Shown here piece after piece: positions 51,271 through 60,853 of a DNA stretch of 64,000 bases. Within the stretch, counting starts at the first letter, position 1. Every line of letters begins with the position of its first letter. Both the position numbers and the translations under genes were made by a program. This stretch comes from Larkinella soli (GTDB taxonomy: Bacteria > Bacteroidota > Bacteroidia > Cytophagales > Spirosomataceae): positions 372,001 through 436,000 of the forward strand of contig NZ_QTJY01000003.1 in NCBI RefSeq assembly GCF_003703975.1. Direction: 5' to 3'. Below the pieces are notes generated by a model. The model worked only from the letters and a program-made list of their open reading frames with translations, was not told the DNA's origin and ran no database searches.

Positions 51271-53967
51271 ATGACTCCCGAACATACCCGCCTGACGGAA
51301 GCCAACGAAGGCCGGGCCGACTGGCGCCGGTTCGGGCCGTATCTTTCCGAGCGGCAGTGGGGAACCGTCCGCGAAGACTACAGCCCGACCGGAAACGCCT
51401 GGGCCTACATCCCCCACGATGCCGCCCGCAGCCGGGCCTACCGCTGGGGCGAGGAAGGCATCGGCGGCTTTTCCGACGACCGGCAGCGGCTTTGCTTCGC
51501 CCTCGCCCTCTGGAACGGCCGCGACCCCATCCTGAAGGAACGCCTGTTCGGGTTGTCGGGGCCGGAGGGCAACCACGGCGAGGACGTCAAGGAACTATAT
51601 TATTACCTCGACGGCACCCCGACGCACTCGTACATGAAGATGCTGTACAAGTATCCGCAGCAGGAATTCCCGTATCAGCGGCTGGTGGACGAAAACCGGA
51701 ACCGTACCCGGAAAGACCCGGAATTCGAACTGCTCGACACCGGTATCTTCGACGAAAACCGTTATTTCGACGTATTTCCGGAGTACGCCAAAGCCGGCCC
51801 CGACGACCTTCTCATCCGAATCACGGCCCATAACCGGGGAACCGAAGAAGCGGAACTGCACCTGCTGCCGACGCTCTGGTTCCGCAACACCTGGGCCTGG
51901 GGCTACGACGACGACCAGCCCCGCCTTACGGCCAGTGAAGGAGGCACGATTCTGGTCCGGCACCGGGACCTCGGCGACCTGACGTTCTATACCGAAAATG
52001 CGCCGGACCTGCTTTTCTGCGACAACGAAACGAACCGCGAGCGGCTGTTCGGCGCGGCTTCGGCGAGCCGGTTTCCGAAGGACGGCATCAACGACTTTGT
52101 GGTGGATGGCCGCCCGGAGGCCGTCAATCCCGACCGTTCGGGTACCAAAGCCGCGGCCCACTACCGGTTTCAAGTTCCCGCGGGTCAGGCGGTATCGGTC
52201 CGGCTCCGGCTGGCGGCTCCGGGCCTGGCCCGCCCGTTCGACGACTTCGACGCCTGCTTCGACCTCCGCATCCGGGAAGCCGACGCATTCTATGCCACCC
52301 TCCAGTCCGACACCCTGACGGAAGATGCCCGGCTGGTTCAGCGTCAGGCCTTTGCGGGAATGCTCTGGAGCAAGCAGTTTTATTATTACGACATTCCGCA
52401 GTGGCTGGACGGCGACCCGGCCCAGCCGACACCCCCACCCGGGCGAAAGACCGGCCGCAACAGCCGCTGGCGGCACCTGAACAACGCCGACATCCTCTCG
52501 ATGCCCGACAAGTGGGAGTATCCGTGGTATGCGGCCTGGGACCTGGCCTTCCACTGCCTGCCGCTGGCGCTGCTCGACGCCAAATTTGCCAAAAACCAGC
52601 TGCTCCTGCTGACCAAGGAATGGTATATGCACCCGAACGGGCAGCTTCCGGCCTACGAATGGGAGTTCGGGGACGTAAACCCGCCGGTCCATGCCTGGGC
52701 CGCCTGGCGGGTGTATAAAATCGACCGGAAACACAACGGCCGGGGCGACCTCCGGTTTCTGGAGGAGGTCTACCACAAACTCCTGCTCAACTTTACGTGG
52801 TGGGTCAACCGGAAGGATACCGAGGGACTGAACATCTTCGAGGGTGGTTTTCTGGGGCTGGACAACATCGGCGTCTTCGACCGGAGCGCCCCGCTGCCGA
52901 CGGGCGGCTACATCGAGCAGGCCGACGGCACGAGCTGGATGGCGATGTATTCGCTGAACCTGATGCGGATCGCGCTGGAACTGGGGCAGTATAACCCGGC
53001 CTACCAGAGCATGGCGACCAAGTTCTTCGAGCATTTTCTGTACATCGCCGGGGCGATGGCCAACGTGGGCAACCAGGGCATCAACCTCTGGGATGAGGAG
53101 GACGAGTTTTTCTACGACGTGCTGCACAGCCCGGATCACCACCGCATCCGGCTGAAAGTCCGGTCGATGGTGGGGCTGATTCCCCTGTTTGCGGTGGAGG
53201 TGCTGGACGAGGACCTGCTGGCGAACCAGCCGGAGTTTCTGGAACGGCTCAACTGGTTTCTGGAAAACCGCCCGGACCTCTCGAACCTCGTGTCGCGCTG
53301 GCAGGAACCGGGAAAGGGCGCGCGGCATCTGCTCTCGCTGCTGCGTGGTCACCGGATGAAGTGCCTGCTGCGCCGGATGCTCGACGAAGCCGAATTTCTA
53401 TCGGATTACGGAGTGCGGGCGCTCTCCCGCTACCATCGGGACCACCCGTATGTGTTCCGTGCCGACGGTGCGACGTTTACGGTAGCCTACCAGCCGGCCG
53501 AGTCGGATTCGGCGCTGTTCGGGGGCAATTCCAACTGGCGCGGGCCGATCTGGTTTCCGGTCAACTACCTCCTGATCGAGTCCCTCCAGCGGTTCCACCA
53601 CTATTATGGCGACGACTTTCGGGTCGAATACCCGACGGGGTCCGGCCAGTTTGCCACCCTCAGCGAGATCGCCCAGGCCCTGACCGCCCGGCTTGCGGGC
53701 CTGTTTCTGCGGGATGCAGACGGCCGAAGGGCGGTTTTCGGAGAAAATGAAAAATTACAGACCGATCCGCATTTTCGGGACTATATTTTGTTCTATGAGT
53801 ACTTCCACGGCGACAACGGCCGGGGCATCGGGGCCGGCCATCAGACCGGCTGGACGGGGTTGATCGCCAAACTGCTGCAACCCCGCAATGCCGCCACGCA
53901 GGCGGTCCCGGAAACCCGGCTCGACGGGGTTCGGCAAATAACCCGGACGGTGCCGAAGGATCTATAG
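51271..53967 (+). CDS. MGH1/GH63-like glucosidase
   Basis: An 898-residue enzyme related to GH63 mannosylglycerate hydrolases and glucosidases. The N-terminal domain begins with the family block [23 protein letters not shown] (in part). The (alpha/alpha)6 barrel carries [20 protein letters not shown] (general acid Asp region) and, towards the end, [20 protein letters not shown]. No signal peptide is evident, so it acts in the cytoplasm. The adjacent SDR gene suggests a shared sugar pathway, for example hydrolysis to glucose or glycerate and then oxidation, but this is inference. Confidence 0.88.
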   Translation: MTPEHTRLTEANEGRADWRRFGPYLSERQWGTVREDYSPTGNAWAYIPHDAARSRAYRWGEEGIGGFSDDRQRLCFALALWNGRDPILKERLFGLSGPEGNHGEDVKELYYYLDGTPTHSYMKMLYKYPQQEFPYQRLVDENRNRTRKDPEFELLDTGIFDENRYFDVFPEYAKAGPDDLLIRITAHNRGTEEAELHLLPTLWFRNTWAWGYDDDQPRLTASEGGTILVRHRDLGDLTFYTENAPDLLFCDNETNRERLFGAASASRFPKDGINDFVVDGRPEAVNPDRSGTKAAAHYRFQVPAGQAVSVRLRLAAPGLARPFDDFDACFDLRIREADAFYATLQSDTLTEDARLVQRQAFAGMLWSKQFYYYDIPQWLDGDPAQPTPPPGRKTGRNSRWRHLNNADILSMPDKWEYPWYAAWDLAFHCLPLALLDAKFAKNQLLLLTKEWYMHPNGQLPAYEWEFGDVNPPVHAWAAWRVYKIDRKHNGRGDLRFLEEVYHKLLLNFTWWVNRKDTEGLNIFEGGFLGLDNIGVFDRSAPLPTGGYIEQADGTSWMAMYSLNLMRIALELGQYNPAYQSMATKFFEHFLYIAGAMANVGNQGINLWDEEDEFFYDVLHSPDHHRIRLKVRSMVGLIPLFAVEVLDEDLLANQPEFLERLNWFLENRPDLSNLVSRWQEPGKGARHLLSLLRGHRMKCLLRRMLDEAEFLSDYGVRALSRYHRDHPYVFRADGATFTVAYQPAESDSALFGGNSNWRGPIWFPVNYLLIESLQRFHHYYGDDFRVEYPTGSGQFATLSEIAQALTARLAGLFLRDADGRRAVFGENEKLQTDPHFRDYILFYEYFHGDNGRGIGAGHQTGWTGLIAKLLQPRNAATQAVPETRLDGVRQITRTVPKDL

Positions 53968-53977
53968 CTAATTAATA

Positions 53978-54370
53978 ATGAAAGATATAACCGGCCGGGC
54001 CGATCTGGAGCAACTGATCGTGGCGTTTTATGAGAAGCTGTTCGCGGATGAGCAGATCGGCTTCATTTTTACGGAAGTGGCCCCGATCGATCCAGAAACG
54101 CATTTTCCGGTGCTGGTCGATTTCTGGGAAGGGGTGCTCCTGGGGCAGAACCGCTATCAGGGAAACGTCGTCCGGAAGCATATTGAACTGAACCGGCTGC
54201 ACCCGCTTCAGGCCCATCATTTCGAAGTCTGGCTGGATCATTTCTGCCGGACCGTCGACGAGCTGTTCGAGGGGCCGGTGGCCGAAAATGCCAAAATGCG
54301 GGCCAGAAGCATCGCCGTGGTGCTGGAAACGAAGATTTATCACGTATCCAAAGCGTCGCCGGCAGGCTAA
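53978..54370 (+). CDS. Group III truncated haemoglobin
   Basis: A 130-residue 2-over-2 globin. It starts with DLEQLIVAFYEKLFADEQIGFIF and has VDFWEGVLLGQNRYQGN, as in group III members (YjbI/GlbP-like sequences are group II). The proximal His lies in HFEVWLDHFCRTVDELF. There is no group I-type glycine pair. Possible roles are oxygen or NO chemistry or sulfide/haem binding. It begins 10 bp after the glucosidase stop, hence is probably cotranscribed, and converges with the hybrid kinase gene 9 bp further on. Confidence 0.9.
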   Translation: MKDITGRADLEQLIVAFYEKLFADEQIGFIFTEVAPIDPETHFPVLVDFWEGVLLGQNRYQGNVVRKHIELNRLHPLQAHHFEVWLDHFCRTVDELFEGPVAENAKMRARSIAVVLETKIYHVSKASPAG

Positions 54371-54379
54371 GGGGGTGGG

Positions 54380-56353
54380 TCAGGCGGCCCCGGCTTCGAG
54401 GGCCACGTCCCGTCGGGTGAATTTTTCGATGGTGCCGAACAGTTCCTCCGGATTAAACGGTTTGCTGACGAAATCATTCATGCCGACCATCATGGCCTTG
54501 TCCTTGATGTCCAGTTCGGCCGAGGCCGTCAGGGCGATGATGGGCAGCTGCCGGAACCGGTCTTCCTCCAGCCGGCGGATGACGATGGTGGCCTGATAGC
54601 CGTCCATCTGCGGCATCTGGAGATCCATCAGCACGAGATCATACGGCTTTTCCTGCACCTTCTGAACGGCCAGCAACCCGTTTTCAACCACGTCGCACTC
54701 CATCCCCCAGCGTTTGAAGAAGTATTTCGCCAGGGTGACGTTGACCTGGTTATCCTCGGCCATCAGCACGCGGACGCCCTGGAGGGAACGGCCGGGCGGC
54801 TGAAGGCTGACGGTTTTCGGCCGCACCTCCTTGCCGGTGCCGGGTTTGAGCCGCAGGTCGAAGAAAAAGGCCGAGCCTTTGCCGGGTGTGCTTTCCACCC
54901 GGATGTCGGTTCCCTGCATGTTCAGGAGTCGCCGGGTGATGGTCAGGCCCAGGCCCGTGCCGCCATACTGGCGGGTCGTGTCGGCGTTGGCCTGACCGAA
55001 ACTTTCAAAGATATGACCCAGTTTGTCGGCCGGAATGCCGATGCCGGTATCGGTCACCCGGAAATGCAGCCTTATCTCCTCGCCGGTCTTTTTCAGTACT
55101 TTCGCCGACAGCACCACCTGGCCCACCGAGGTAAACTTGATGGCGTTGCTGACGAGATTGGTAATGATCTGGCCGATGCGGATGGGGTCGCCTTTCACGA
55201 TCCGGGGCATTTGGCCGTCGATTATCAGGTTGAGCCCAATTCCTTTCTCCAGCGCTTTGGGAAGCATCGCCTGGCGAATATTGCCCAGCAATTCACTCAG
55301 GTTGAAATCGACCTCTTCCAGCACCAGCTTGCCGGCCTCGATCTTGTTGAAATCCAGAATGTCGTTGACCAGCCCCAGCAGGTTTTCCGAAGAGAACTTC
55401 AGGAGTCTGAGGTACTCGTGCTGATCTTCGCGGGGGTTCTGAAGCAGGATATTGGTAAACCCGACCACGGCGTTCAGCGGTGTCCGGATTTCGTGGCTCA
55501 TGGTGGACAGGAACTGCGATTTGGCGCGGGTGGCCTTCTCGGCCTGCTCCTTGGCGCCGATCAGGCTTTCCTGCTGCTGCCGAAGCATTTCCTCCCGATT
55601 CTTATGCTCGGTGATATCCTGAAAGGCCCCGTATACCCGGACGCAGACCCCGTTCACGAAGTCGGCATTGCCCATGGCGCGGGTCCACCTTTCCCGGCCT
55701 TTGGCCGTAATGATCTGGAGTTCAAGGTCGTATGGAACACCGTGGTTGACGGCCGCTTCAAACGCGCTGATCAGCCGCGCCCGGTTTTCGCCCTCTTTGA
55801 AGAAATTGACGGCCGACTCGAAATCAGGTACATAATCCTCATCCACTTCATGGATTTCCCGGGTAACCGGGGTCCAGAACAGCCGGCGGGTCGGCAGGTC
55901 CACCTCCCAGCCGCCGACCCAGGCCATCTGGTTGGTTCGCTGGAGCAGGCGCTCCATCTTCTTCAGATTGATTTCGGCTTCCTTCTGTCGGGTAATGTCG
56001 ATATGGCATCCCACCATCCGGACCGGATTGAACTGCTCATCCCACTCGATCACCCGACCCGAACAGATGACGTAAATCGTATGACCGTACCGGTGCCGGA
56101 ACCGGACCTCCTGCTCGAACCGGGCCTGTCCGCGGGTTTCCACATGCCGCCGGAAATTCTGAGACAACAGAGGCAGATCATCTTCAATCATTAGGTTCTG
56201 CCAGGATTCTGGACGGTTTTCCATCTCATGATCCTCATACCCGAGCATGGCTTTGAAAGCCGGACTCAGATATTCGACGTTCGACGGAATGTGCCAATCC
56301 CAGTAGCCGGAAAGCGCATCCTCCAGTATGATTCTGTAAATTTCCTCCTGCAT
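54380..56353 (-). CDS. Hybrid sensor histidine kinase (PAS-PAS-HK-REC)
   Basis: A 657-residue soluble hybrid kinase. Two PAS/PAC units span about 10-130 and 138-260 (FRHRYGHTIYVICSGRVIEW; WTRAMGNADFVNGVCVRVYGAF, each in part). HisKA has the H-box STMSHEIRTPLNAVVGF (near 290), and HATPase_c has NLVSNAIKF, DTGIGIP and GGTGLGLTI. The C-terminal receiver (about 530-650) has AEDNQVN, phospho-acceptor Asp in VLMDLQMPQMDG and Lys in DFVSKPF. No separate output gene lies beside it, so a phosphotransfer protein elsewhere is expected. Confidence 0.94.
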   Translation of the reverse strand: MQEEIYRIILEDALSGYWDWHIPSNVEYLSPAFKAMLGYEDHEMENRPESWQNLMIEDDLPLLSQNFRRHVETRGQARFEQEVRFRHRYGHTIYVICSGRVIEWDEQFNPVRMVGCHIDITRQKEAEINLKKMERLLQRTNQMAWVGGWEVDLPTRRLFWTPVTREIHEVDEDYVPDFESAVNFFKEGENRARLISAFEAAVNHGVPYDLELQIITAKGRERWTRAMGNADFVNGVCVRVYGAFQDITEHKNREEMLRQQQESLIGAKEQAEKATRAKSQFLSTMSHEIRTPLNAVVGFTNILLQNPREDQHEYLRLLKFSSENLLGLVNDILDFNKIEAGKLVLEEVDFNLSELLGNIRQAMLPKALEKGIGLNLIIDGQMPRIVKGDPIRIGQIITNLVSNAIKFTSVGQVVLSAKVLKKTGEEIRLHFRVTDTGIGIPADKLGHIFESFGQANADTTRQYGGTGLGLTITRRLLNMQGTDIRVESTPGKGSAFFFDLRLKPGTGKEVRPKTVSLQPPGRSLQGVRVLMAEDNQVNVTLAKYFFKRWGMECDVVENGLLAVQKVQEKPYDLVLMDLQMPQMDGYQATIVIRRLEEDRFRQLPIIALTASAELDIKDKAMMVGMNDFVSKPFNPEELFGTIEKFTRRDVALEAGAA

Positions 56354-56682
56354 CCCTAGAATTGTCGTTGGGTCTCCGACCAGACGACCTGCTTCCCGTC
56401 AAGCTGCAAGAATCGTGCTGATTTCGTCTGATTATCCCCCGCTGGAGTAGTATTTGTCGCAGCTATTTTCTAAACGGCCGATCCTTTTTTCATATGGCCT
56501 CTCCTCATCGAACCACCGGACGCTTCAGCCCCCTCTTTTTTGGGTTCAACCGCCTTAAATGCAGCCTGATGGGTTTGGCTGCTGGGCGACCGACCAAAAC
56601 CCGCCACCTTTGTATCGTCAGAAACGGGAAGCCTTTCCTGATCGATCCACACCTCTTTTTTAACCATCATCCGATACGCAGT
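56354..56682. promoter_or_regulatory. Divergent gene-free spacer between hybrid kinase and methyltransferase
   Basis: No gene is seen. CACCTTTG at 56605-56612 (+) differs by one base from the -7 consensus and would serve the methyltransferase. An in-frame ATG at 56494 exists, but the added residues do not resemble the family. Confidence 0.35.
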
Positions 56683-57729
56683 ATGGAATCAGTTGCCTTA
56701 ACCCCCACGACCGACGTCTCTCCCGCCCGGATTCTGGAAACCGGCATGGGTTTCTTTGCCACCAAAACCCTGCTGGCCGCCATTAAACTGAACCTCTTCA
56801 CCGAACTGGACGGCCACTCGCTGCCGGCGGAGGAAGTGATCACGCGGCTGGCGCTGCACCGGCGGAGTGCCCTGGATTTTCTCGATGCGCTGGTGTCCCT
56901 CGGGTTCCTGCGCCGGGAAGGAAACGACCGGTCGGCCCGGTATGCCAACACCCGGGAAACGTATGCGTTTCTGCGCAAAAACTCACCGGATTACATCGGC
57001 GGGATTCTGGAAATGGCTAACGACCGTCTGTATCCGTTCTGGGGCACGCTCGAAGAAGCCCTGCACACCGGCCGGCCGCAGAACGAAGTCAAATCGTCGG
57101 GAAGGCCGTTTTTTGAAGCCCTCTATGCCGATCCGGCCCGGCTTCAGCAGTTTCTGGAGGCCATGGCCGGTTTACAGCTCGCCAACTTCCGGGCGCTTTC
57201 GGAGGTGTTTGATTTCAGCCCCTACCGCACGCTTTGCGATATCGGCGGAGCCAACGGCATGCTCTCCATCACCCTGGCCGGCAAGCATCCGCACCTGCGC
57301 TGCCAGTCGCTGGACCTGCCCGAAGTGGAGCCGATCGCCCGGCAGACCATCGAAAAACACGGTCTGACCGACCGCGTCCGCACCGGCCGGCTGAACTTCA
57401 TGGACCAGGATTTTCCGACCGCGGACCTGATCACGATGGGCAACATCCTGCACGACTGGGACCTCCCCCAGAAGCGGATGCTGATCGACAAAGCCTACCG
57501 GGCCCTGTCGCCGGACGGCGCCCTGATCGTCATTGAAAATATCATCGACGACGAGCGCCGGGCCAATGCCTTCGGCCTGATGATGTCGCTGAATATGCTG
57601 ATCGAAACCGAAGGCGGATTCGATTACAGCCACGAAGATTTCCACAACTGGGCCACCGAAGCCGGCTTCCGCACCACCGCGAAAGTCCCGCTGACCGGAC
57701 CGGCCAGTGCCGTCATTGCTTTCAAATAA
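56683..57729 (+). CDS. AdoMet-dependent O-methyltransferase (plant-type/dimerisation-domain family)
   Basis: A 348-residue class I methyltransferase. The N-terminal winged-helix dimerisation domain spans about 15-110 (FTELDGHSLPAEEVITRL; LHRRSALDFLDALVSLGFL). The AdoMet domain has motif I CDIGGANGMLSI, acidic LDLPEV and post-motif MGNILHDWD, the hallmark of the O-methyltransferase_2 group (acetylserotonin/hydroxyneurosporene type). Substrates are small aromatic or polyketide hydroxyl groups; none can be assigned. A strong shared terminator lies downstream. Confidence 0.9.
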   Translation: MESVALTPTTDVSPARILETGMGFFATKTLLAAIKLNLFTELDGHSLPAEEVITRLALHRRSALDFLDALVSLGFLRREGNDRSARYANTRETYAFLRKNSPDYIGGILEMANDRLYPFWGTLEEALHTGRPQNEVKSSGRPFFEALYADPARLQQFLEAMAGLQLANFRALSEVFDFSPYRTLCDIGGANGMLSITLAGKHPHLRCQSLDLPEVEPIARQTIEKHGLTDRVRTGRLNFMDQDFPTADLITMGNILHDWDLPQKRMLIDKAYRALSPDGALIVIENIIDDERRANAFGLMMSLNMLIETEGGFDYSHEDFHNWATEAGFRTTAKVPLTGPASAVIAFK

Positions 57730-57762
57730 ATAGTTGCTTTTAGGTAAACTCAGGTAGAGACG

Positions 57763-57796
57763 AAAAAGGCATAGCCGGTTGAGCTATGCCTTTTCT
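57763..57796. terminator. Bidirectional terminator between methyltransferase and lactonase
   Basis: AAAAGGCATAGC and GCTATGCCTTTT form a perfect 12-bp stem with a 7-base loop, giving T-runs on both strands between convergent genes. Confidence 0.85.
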
Positions 57797-57814
57797 TTTG
57801 GTGAAAAGCGCCGG

Positions 57815-58738
57815 TTATTCGACGCCTTTGACCTGCATCTGGAGGGTATAGACCGATTCGGATGCGGTAATGAACAGCTGGTCGCGGTCCTTGCCGCCGA
57901 AGCAGATGTTGCCCACCCAGCGCGACGGCACCGGAATGACCTGAAGCTTCTGACCTCCAGGGCTGTAGACCGTAACGCCCCGCCCGGAGAGGTAGAGGTT
58001 GCCCTGGTTGTCGAGAGTCATGCCGTCGCTGCCCTGTTCGACGAAAAGCCGCCGGTTGGTTAGGGAGCCGTCCGGCTGAATGTCGTATTTGTAGGTTTTA
58101 TTGGCCCGGATGTCGGCCACGTAGAGGTTCTTGCCGTCGGGCGTTCCAACGATGCCGTTCGGCTGCATCAGGTCTCCGTCGACCACCACCGCTTCCTTTT
58201 TTCCTTTGCCGAAATAATAGACCTTCTGCCCTTCGATGTCCGGCTTCTTCCGGTCCCAGTAGTCACGCTGGTAATAGGGATCGGTGAAGTAAATACCGCC
58301 TTTGGGGTCGATCCAGAGGTCGTTGGGACCGTTGAGCCGGTGCCCTTCGAAACCGGAGAGCAATACCGTCACCTTCTTTTTGGGGCTGATCGACCAGAGT
58401 TCGTCCTTTTCGTCGGCGCAGGAGATGATATTACCTTTCTTATCGAAATACAGCCCGTTGGAGCGGCCGGTTTTGTCCATGAACAGGCTCAGGTTGCCGT
58501 CGGTATCGTACTTCCAGATTTTATCGTTGGGCTGATCGGTGAAGAAAACATTCCCTTTTTTATCGACGGCCGGACCTTCCGTAAACTTGAACTGGCTGGA
58601 AATCTGCCGGGGTGTCGCGCCGGGGGCCGTCACCTTGACGGAATCGGCCGGCGGGGTTTTGCCGGAGGAGGCAGAGACGGTTCCGGAAAGAGCCAGCAGG
58701 GCGGTCAGGAGCAGTCCGGCTTTGTTGCTTGGAATCAT
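57815..58738 (-). CDS. Exported SMP-30/gluconolactonase-family protein
   Basis: A 307-residue six-bladed beta-propeller lactonase. The ATG at 58738 gives a signal peptide (LLLTALLALSGTVSA); the upstream in-frame extension is unlikely. Metal-ligand regions typical of the family are FTEGPAVDKKGNVFFTD (Glu), RLNGPNDLWIDPKGGIYFTDP (Asn) and GSDGMTLDNQGNLYLSG (Asp), each at its expected blade. It hydrolyses sugar lactones such as gluconolactone in the periplasm. A -7 box (TACCTTTG) is at 58782-58775. Confidence 0.9.
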   Translation of the reverse strand: MIPSNKAGLLLTALLALSGTVSASSGKTPPADSVKVTAPGATPRQISSQFKFTEGPAVDKKGNVFFTDQPNDKIWKYDTDGNLSLFMDKTGRSNGLYFDKKGNIISCADEKDELWSISPKKKVTVLLSGFEGHRLNGPNDLWIDPKGGIYFTDPYYQRDYWDRKKPDIEGQKVYYFGKGKKEAVVVDGDLMQPNGIVGTPDGKNLYVADIRANKTYKYDIQPDGSLTNRRLFVEQGSDGMTLDNQGNLYLSGRGVTVYSPGGQKLQVIPVPSRWVGNICFGGKDRDQLFITASESVYTLQMQVKGVE

Positions 58739-58774
58739 GGTCAATGAGGTTTGGTTCAGGAATTTGGTTACCGG

Positions 58775-58782
58775 CAAAGGTA
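58775..58782 (-). promoter_or_regulatory. -7 box TACCTTTG for the lactonase gene
   Basis: An exact -7 consensus on the - strand, 37 bp before the lactonase ATG. No matching TTTG lies at the usual distance. Confidence 0.5.
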
Positions 58783-58870
58783 CGGGGCGAATCAATCGAT
58801 AACCCGGGCCGCCGAAAAATTTCCGACCGCCCGGATTTCGGCACGGCTTGCTACAGGTGGTTCGAGGCAG

Positions 58871-58945
58871 GAAAAGTGCCTGAAGGCACTCGGCCGCCTT
58901 TTTCTGCCCTTCCCCTTTCTACCAACATCCGGTCGCTCCTCGACC
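58871..58945 (-). repeat. REP-like unit U3
   Basis: GAAAAGTGCCTGAAGGCACTCGGCC end (hairpin at 58876-58889) and GGTCGCTCCTCGACC at 58931-58945. Same layout as U1. Confidence 0.8.
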
Positions 58946-59036
58946 CAAATAGGGCGTATCCCTCCCCGGAAACCATGCCGTTTGTTCCTGAGAGGTGGTT
59001 TGGGGAAGCGTTTATCCTGAAGAACGAGGGACGCCC

Positions 59037-59141
59037 GACCACCCCCCAGCCCCCTCCTTGCTAAGGAGAGGGAGAGCGCTGCCCGATTCAAACCCTGCGG
59101 AGCCACCCCCTCCTAAAACAGGAGGGGGCTGGGGGGTGGTC
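59037..59141 (-). repeat. 105-bp palindromic intergenic repeat, copy B
   Basis: Reverse complement of copy A (19487-19590) along its full length, with the same core (GGATTCAAATC-type and CTGCGGAGCCACC). The arm hairpins differ only in loop bases. The two copies differ by scattered substitutions, so they are not recent duplicates. Confidence 0.85.
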
Positions 59142-59336
59142 AGCGGGAGGGCAAACCGGCCAGGAAAGGACCCTTTCCCTTCCCCAAACAAGCTCTCAGG
59201 GGGTTTGGGGGTAGTAAGAAGCTGACAGAATTGCCCCGATTTAGAATTTCTTCTGTGATAGAAGAGCAACAAGACCTTCCCCAAATAACCTCTTAGGGCA
59301 GATGGTTCCCGTACCTGCTTTATCATCCCGCAGCGC

Positions 59337-59431
59337 TTTGTCATCCCGAGGAACGAGGGATCCTGTGCTTCGGCGCTCGGTCAGATCGATCATTGAGCCA
59401 CAAGATTCCTCCTGGCGTCGGGATGACAAAA
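59337..59431. repeat. 95-bp palindromic repeat with TTTGTCATCCCGA ends
   Basis: TTTGTCATCCCGA at the left and TCGGGATGACAAA at the right are 13-bp inverted ends. Inside lie GGATCCTGTG and CACAAGATTCC, a second inverted pair around a CAATGAT-like centre. The 19627-19655 segment is the right half of the same element. Confidence 0.75.
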
Positions 59432-59538
59432 CCGAAACCGGCGGGATACCATACGAACCGTAACGTCAAAGCCATCCACAGTCAGCCCGGCATTCAGGGG
59501 CGGACCTTTCCGATGGGAGGGAACCATGCTCGTATTCC

Positions 59539-59611
59539 GGTCGCGGAGAGACCGGATGTTGTAGCGACTACCTGGGCGCACCCGGCAAAGCAGTGCCTTC
59601 AGGCACTTTCC
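59539..59611 (+). repeat. REP-like unit U4
   Basis: GGTCGCGGAGAGACC (59539-59553), then GATGTTGTAGC, then hairpin GTGCCTTCAGGCAC (59593-59606) and TTTCC. Inverted partner of U3. Confidence 0.8.
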
Positions 59612-59628
59612 CTGCCCCGAACCACCGC

Positions 59629-60660
59629 TTAGTATTCGGCCCGGGTGCGGTGGAGCATGGGGAACTGGCGCTGGTGCCAGTAGGGATAGATCGGCGGCTT
59701 TTCACTGGCTTTCTCCAGCCGGGCCACCTGCTCCGGCGTCAGGTTCCAGCCGACGGCATCCAGGTTCTGCTTCAGCTGCTCCTCATTCCGGGCACCGAAG
59801 ACGATGGTCGAGACGGTCGGGCGCTGAAGCAGCCAGTTCAGGGCTACCTGGGCCACGGTTTTGCCGGTTTCCCCGGCCACCTCGTCCAGCACGTCGACGA
59901 TGCCGAAGAGGTATTCGTCCGGGATCTCCGGCCCTTCGCCCCCGCCCTTCGCGATCCGGTTGTTGTCCGGCGCGGGCTGGTTCCGGCGGTATTTTCCGCT
60001 CAGCCGGCCGGCCGCCAGACCGCCCCAGATGATGGTGCCGACGTTCTGGTCGACGGCCAGCGGCATCAGTTCCCACTCATACTCCCGGTTCAGCAGCGAA
60101 TACGACGCCTGGTGGGCGATGTACCGCGACCAGCCGTAGCGCTCCGATACCGACAGCGACTTCATCAGGTGCCAGCCCGAGAAGTTCGAGCAGGCGATGT
60201 ACCGCACCTTGCCGCTCTGGATAAGGGTGTCGAGCGTCCGGAGGGTTTCTTCCACGGGCGTACCGGCGTCGAAGCCGTGCATGTGGTAGATGTCGATGTG
60301 GTCGGTCTGGAGCCGCCGGAGGCTGTCCTCGCAGGACCGGATGAGGTGGTAGCGCGAGGAGCCGTGGTCGTTGGGACCGCTCCCCATCGGGAAGGTCGCT
60401 TTGGTCGACAGAATGACCCGATCCCGCAGCCCCGTGAGGGCTTTGCCCAGAATTTCTTCCGAACGGCCCGTCGAGTACACGTTGGCCGTATCGAACAGGC
60501 TGACCCCGGCATCGAGGCACAGACGGACCAGCCGGGTGGCTTCTTCCACCTGCGTGTTTCCCCAGGCGCTGAAGAACGGTCCTTCGCCCCCGAAGGTACC
60601 GGTTCCGAAACTCAACACCGGCACGTTCAGGCCCGATGCTCCTAACTTTCTGTATTCCAT
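59629..60660 (-). CDS. Aldo/keto reductase
   Basis: A 343-residue NADPH-dependent TIM-barrel reductase. The family start MEYRKLGASGLNVPVLSFGTG, the FDTANVYSTGRSEEILGKAL block with catalytic Asp/Tyr, STKATFP (Lys) and DHIDIYHMHGFD (His) are all present. The C-terminal GARNEEQLKQNLDAVGW binds the cofactor. The length and sequence resemble the AKR class of YghZ/Kv-beta type. The substrate is unknown. It ends just outside the U4 repeat. Confidence 0.93.
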   Translation of the reverse strand: MEYRKLGASGLNVPVLSFGTGTFGGEGPFFSAWGNTQVEEATRLVRLCLDAGVSLFDTANVYSTGRSEEILGKALTGLRDRVILSTKATFPMGSGPNDHGSSRYHLIRSCEDSLRRLQTDHIDIYHMHGFDAGTPVEETLRTLDTLIQSGKVRYIACSNFSGWHLMKSLSVSERYGWSRYIAHQASYSLLNREYEWELMPLAVDQNVGTIIWGGLAAGRLSGKYRRNQPAPDNNRIAKGGGEGPEIPDEYLFGIVDVLDEVAGETGKTVAQVALNWLLQRPTVSTIVFGARNEEQLKQNLDAVGWNLTPEQVARLEKASEKPPIYPYWHQRQFPMLHRTRAEY

Positions 60661-60853
60661 AAGCTGATTTAAATGAATCGGTTGGTTTGATTGAGAGGGT
60701 CCGACCCCTTTCGGCCCGAAGTTATCATTTGTTGCCTAATATGGTCCGGCCGGTAACTCCTAATAGCTTTAAAAGCCGACTTCGGCCCGGAATTGTTACG
60801 ATTAGTTACCGAATAGTCTGTATTTTCGACACCACTTACTACCCGGCAAACCC

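Larger units (their letters stand above)
58739..59628. other. Gene-free composite repeat region of about 890 bp
   Basis: It contains the lactonase promoter box, REP-like units U3 (58871-58945) and U4 (59539-59611), copy B of the 105-bp repeat, three copies of the AGAGGTTGTTTGGGGAAG module and a 95-bp palindromic TTTGTCATCCCGA element. No gene is seen. Confidence 0.8.
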
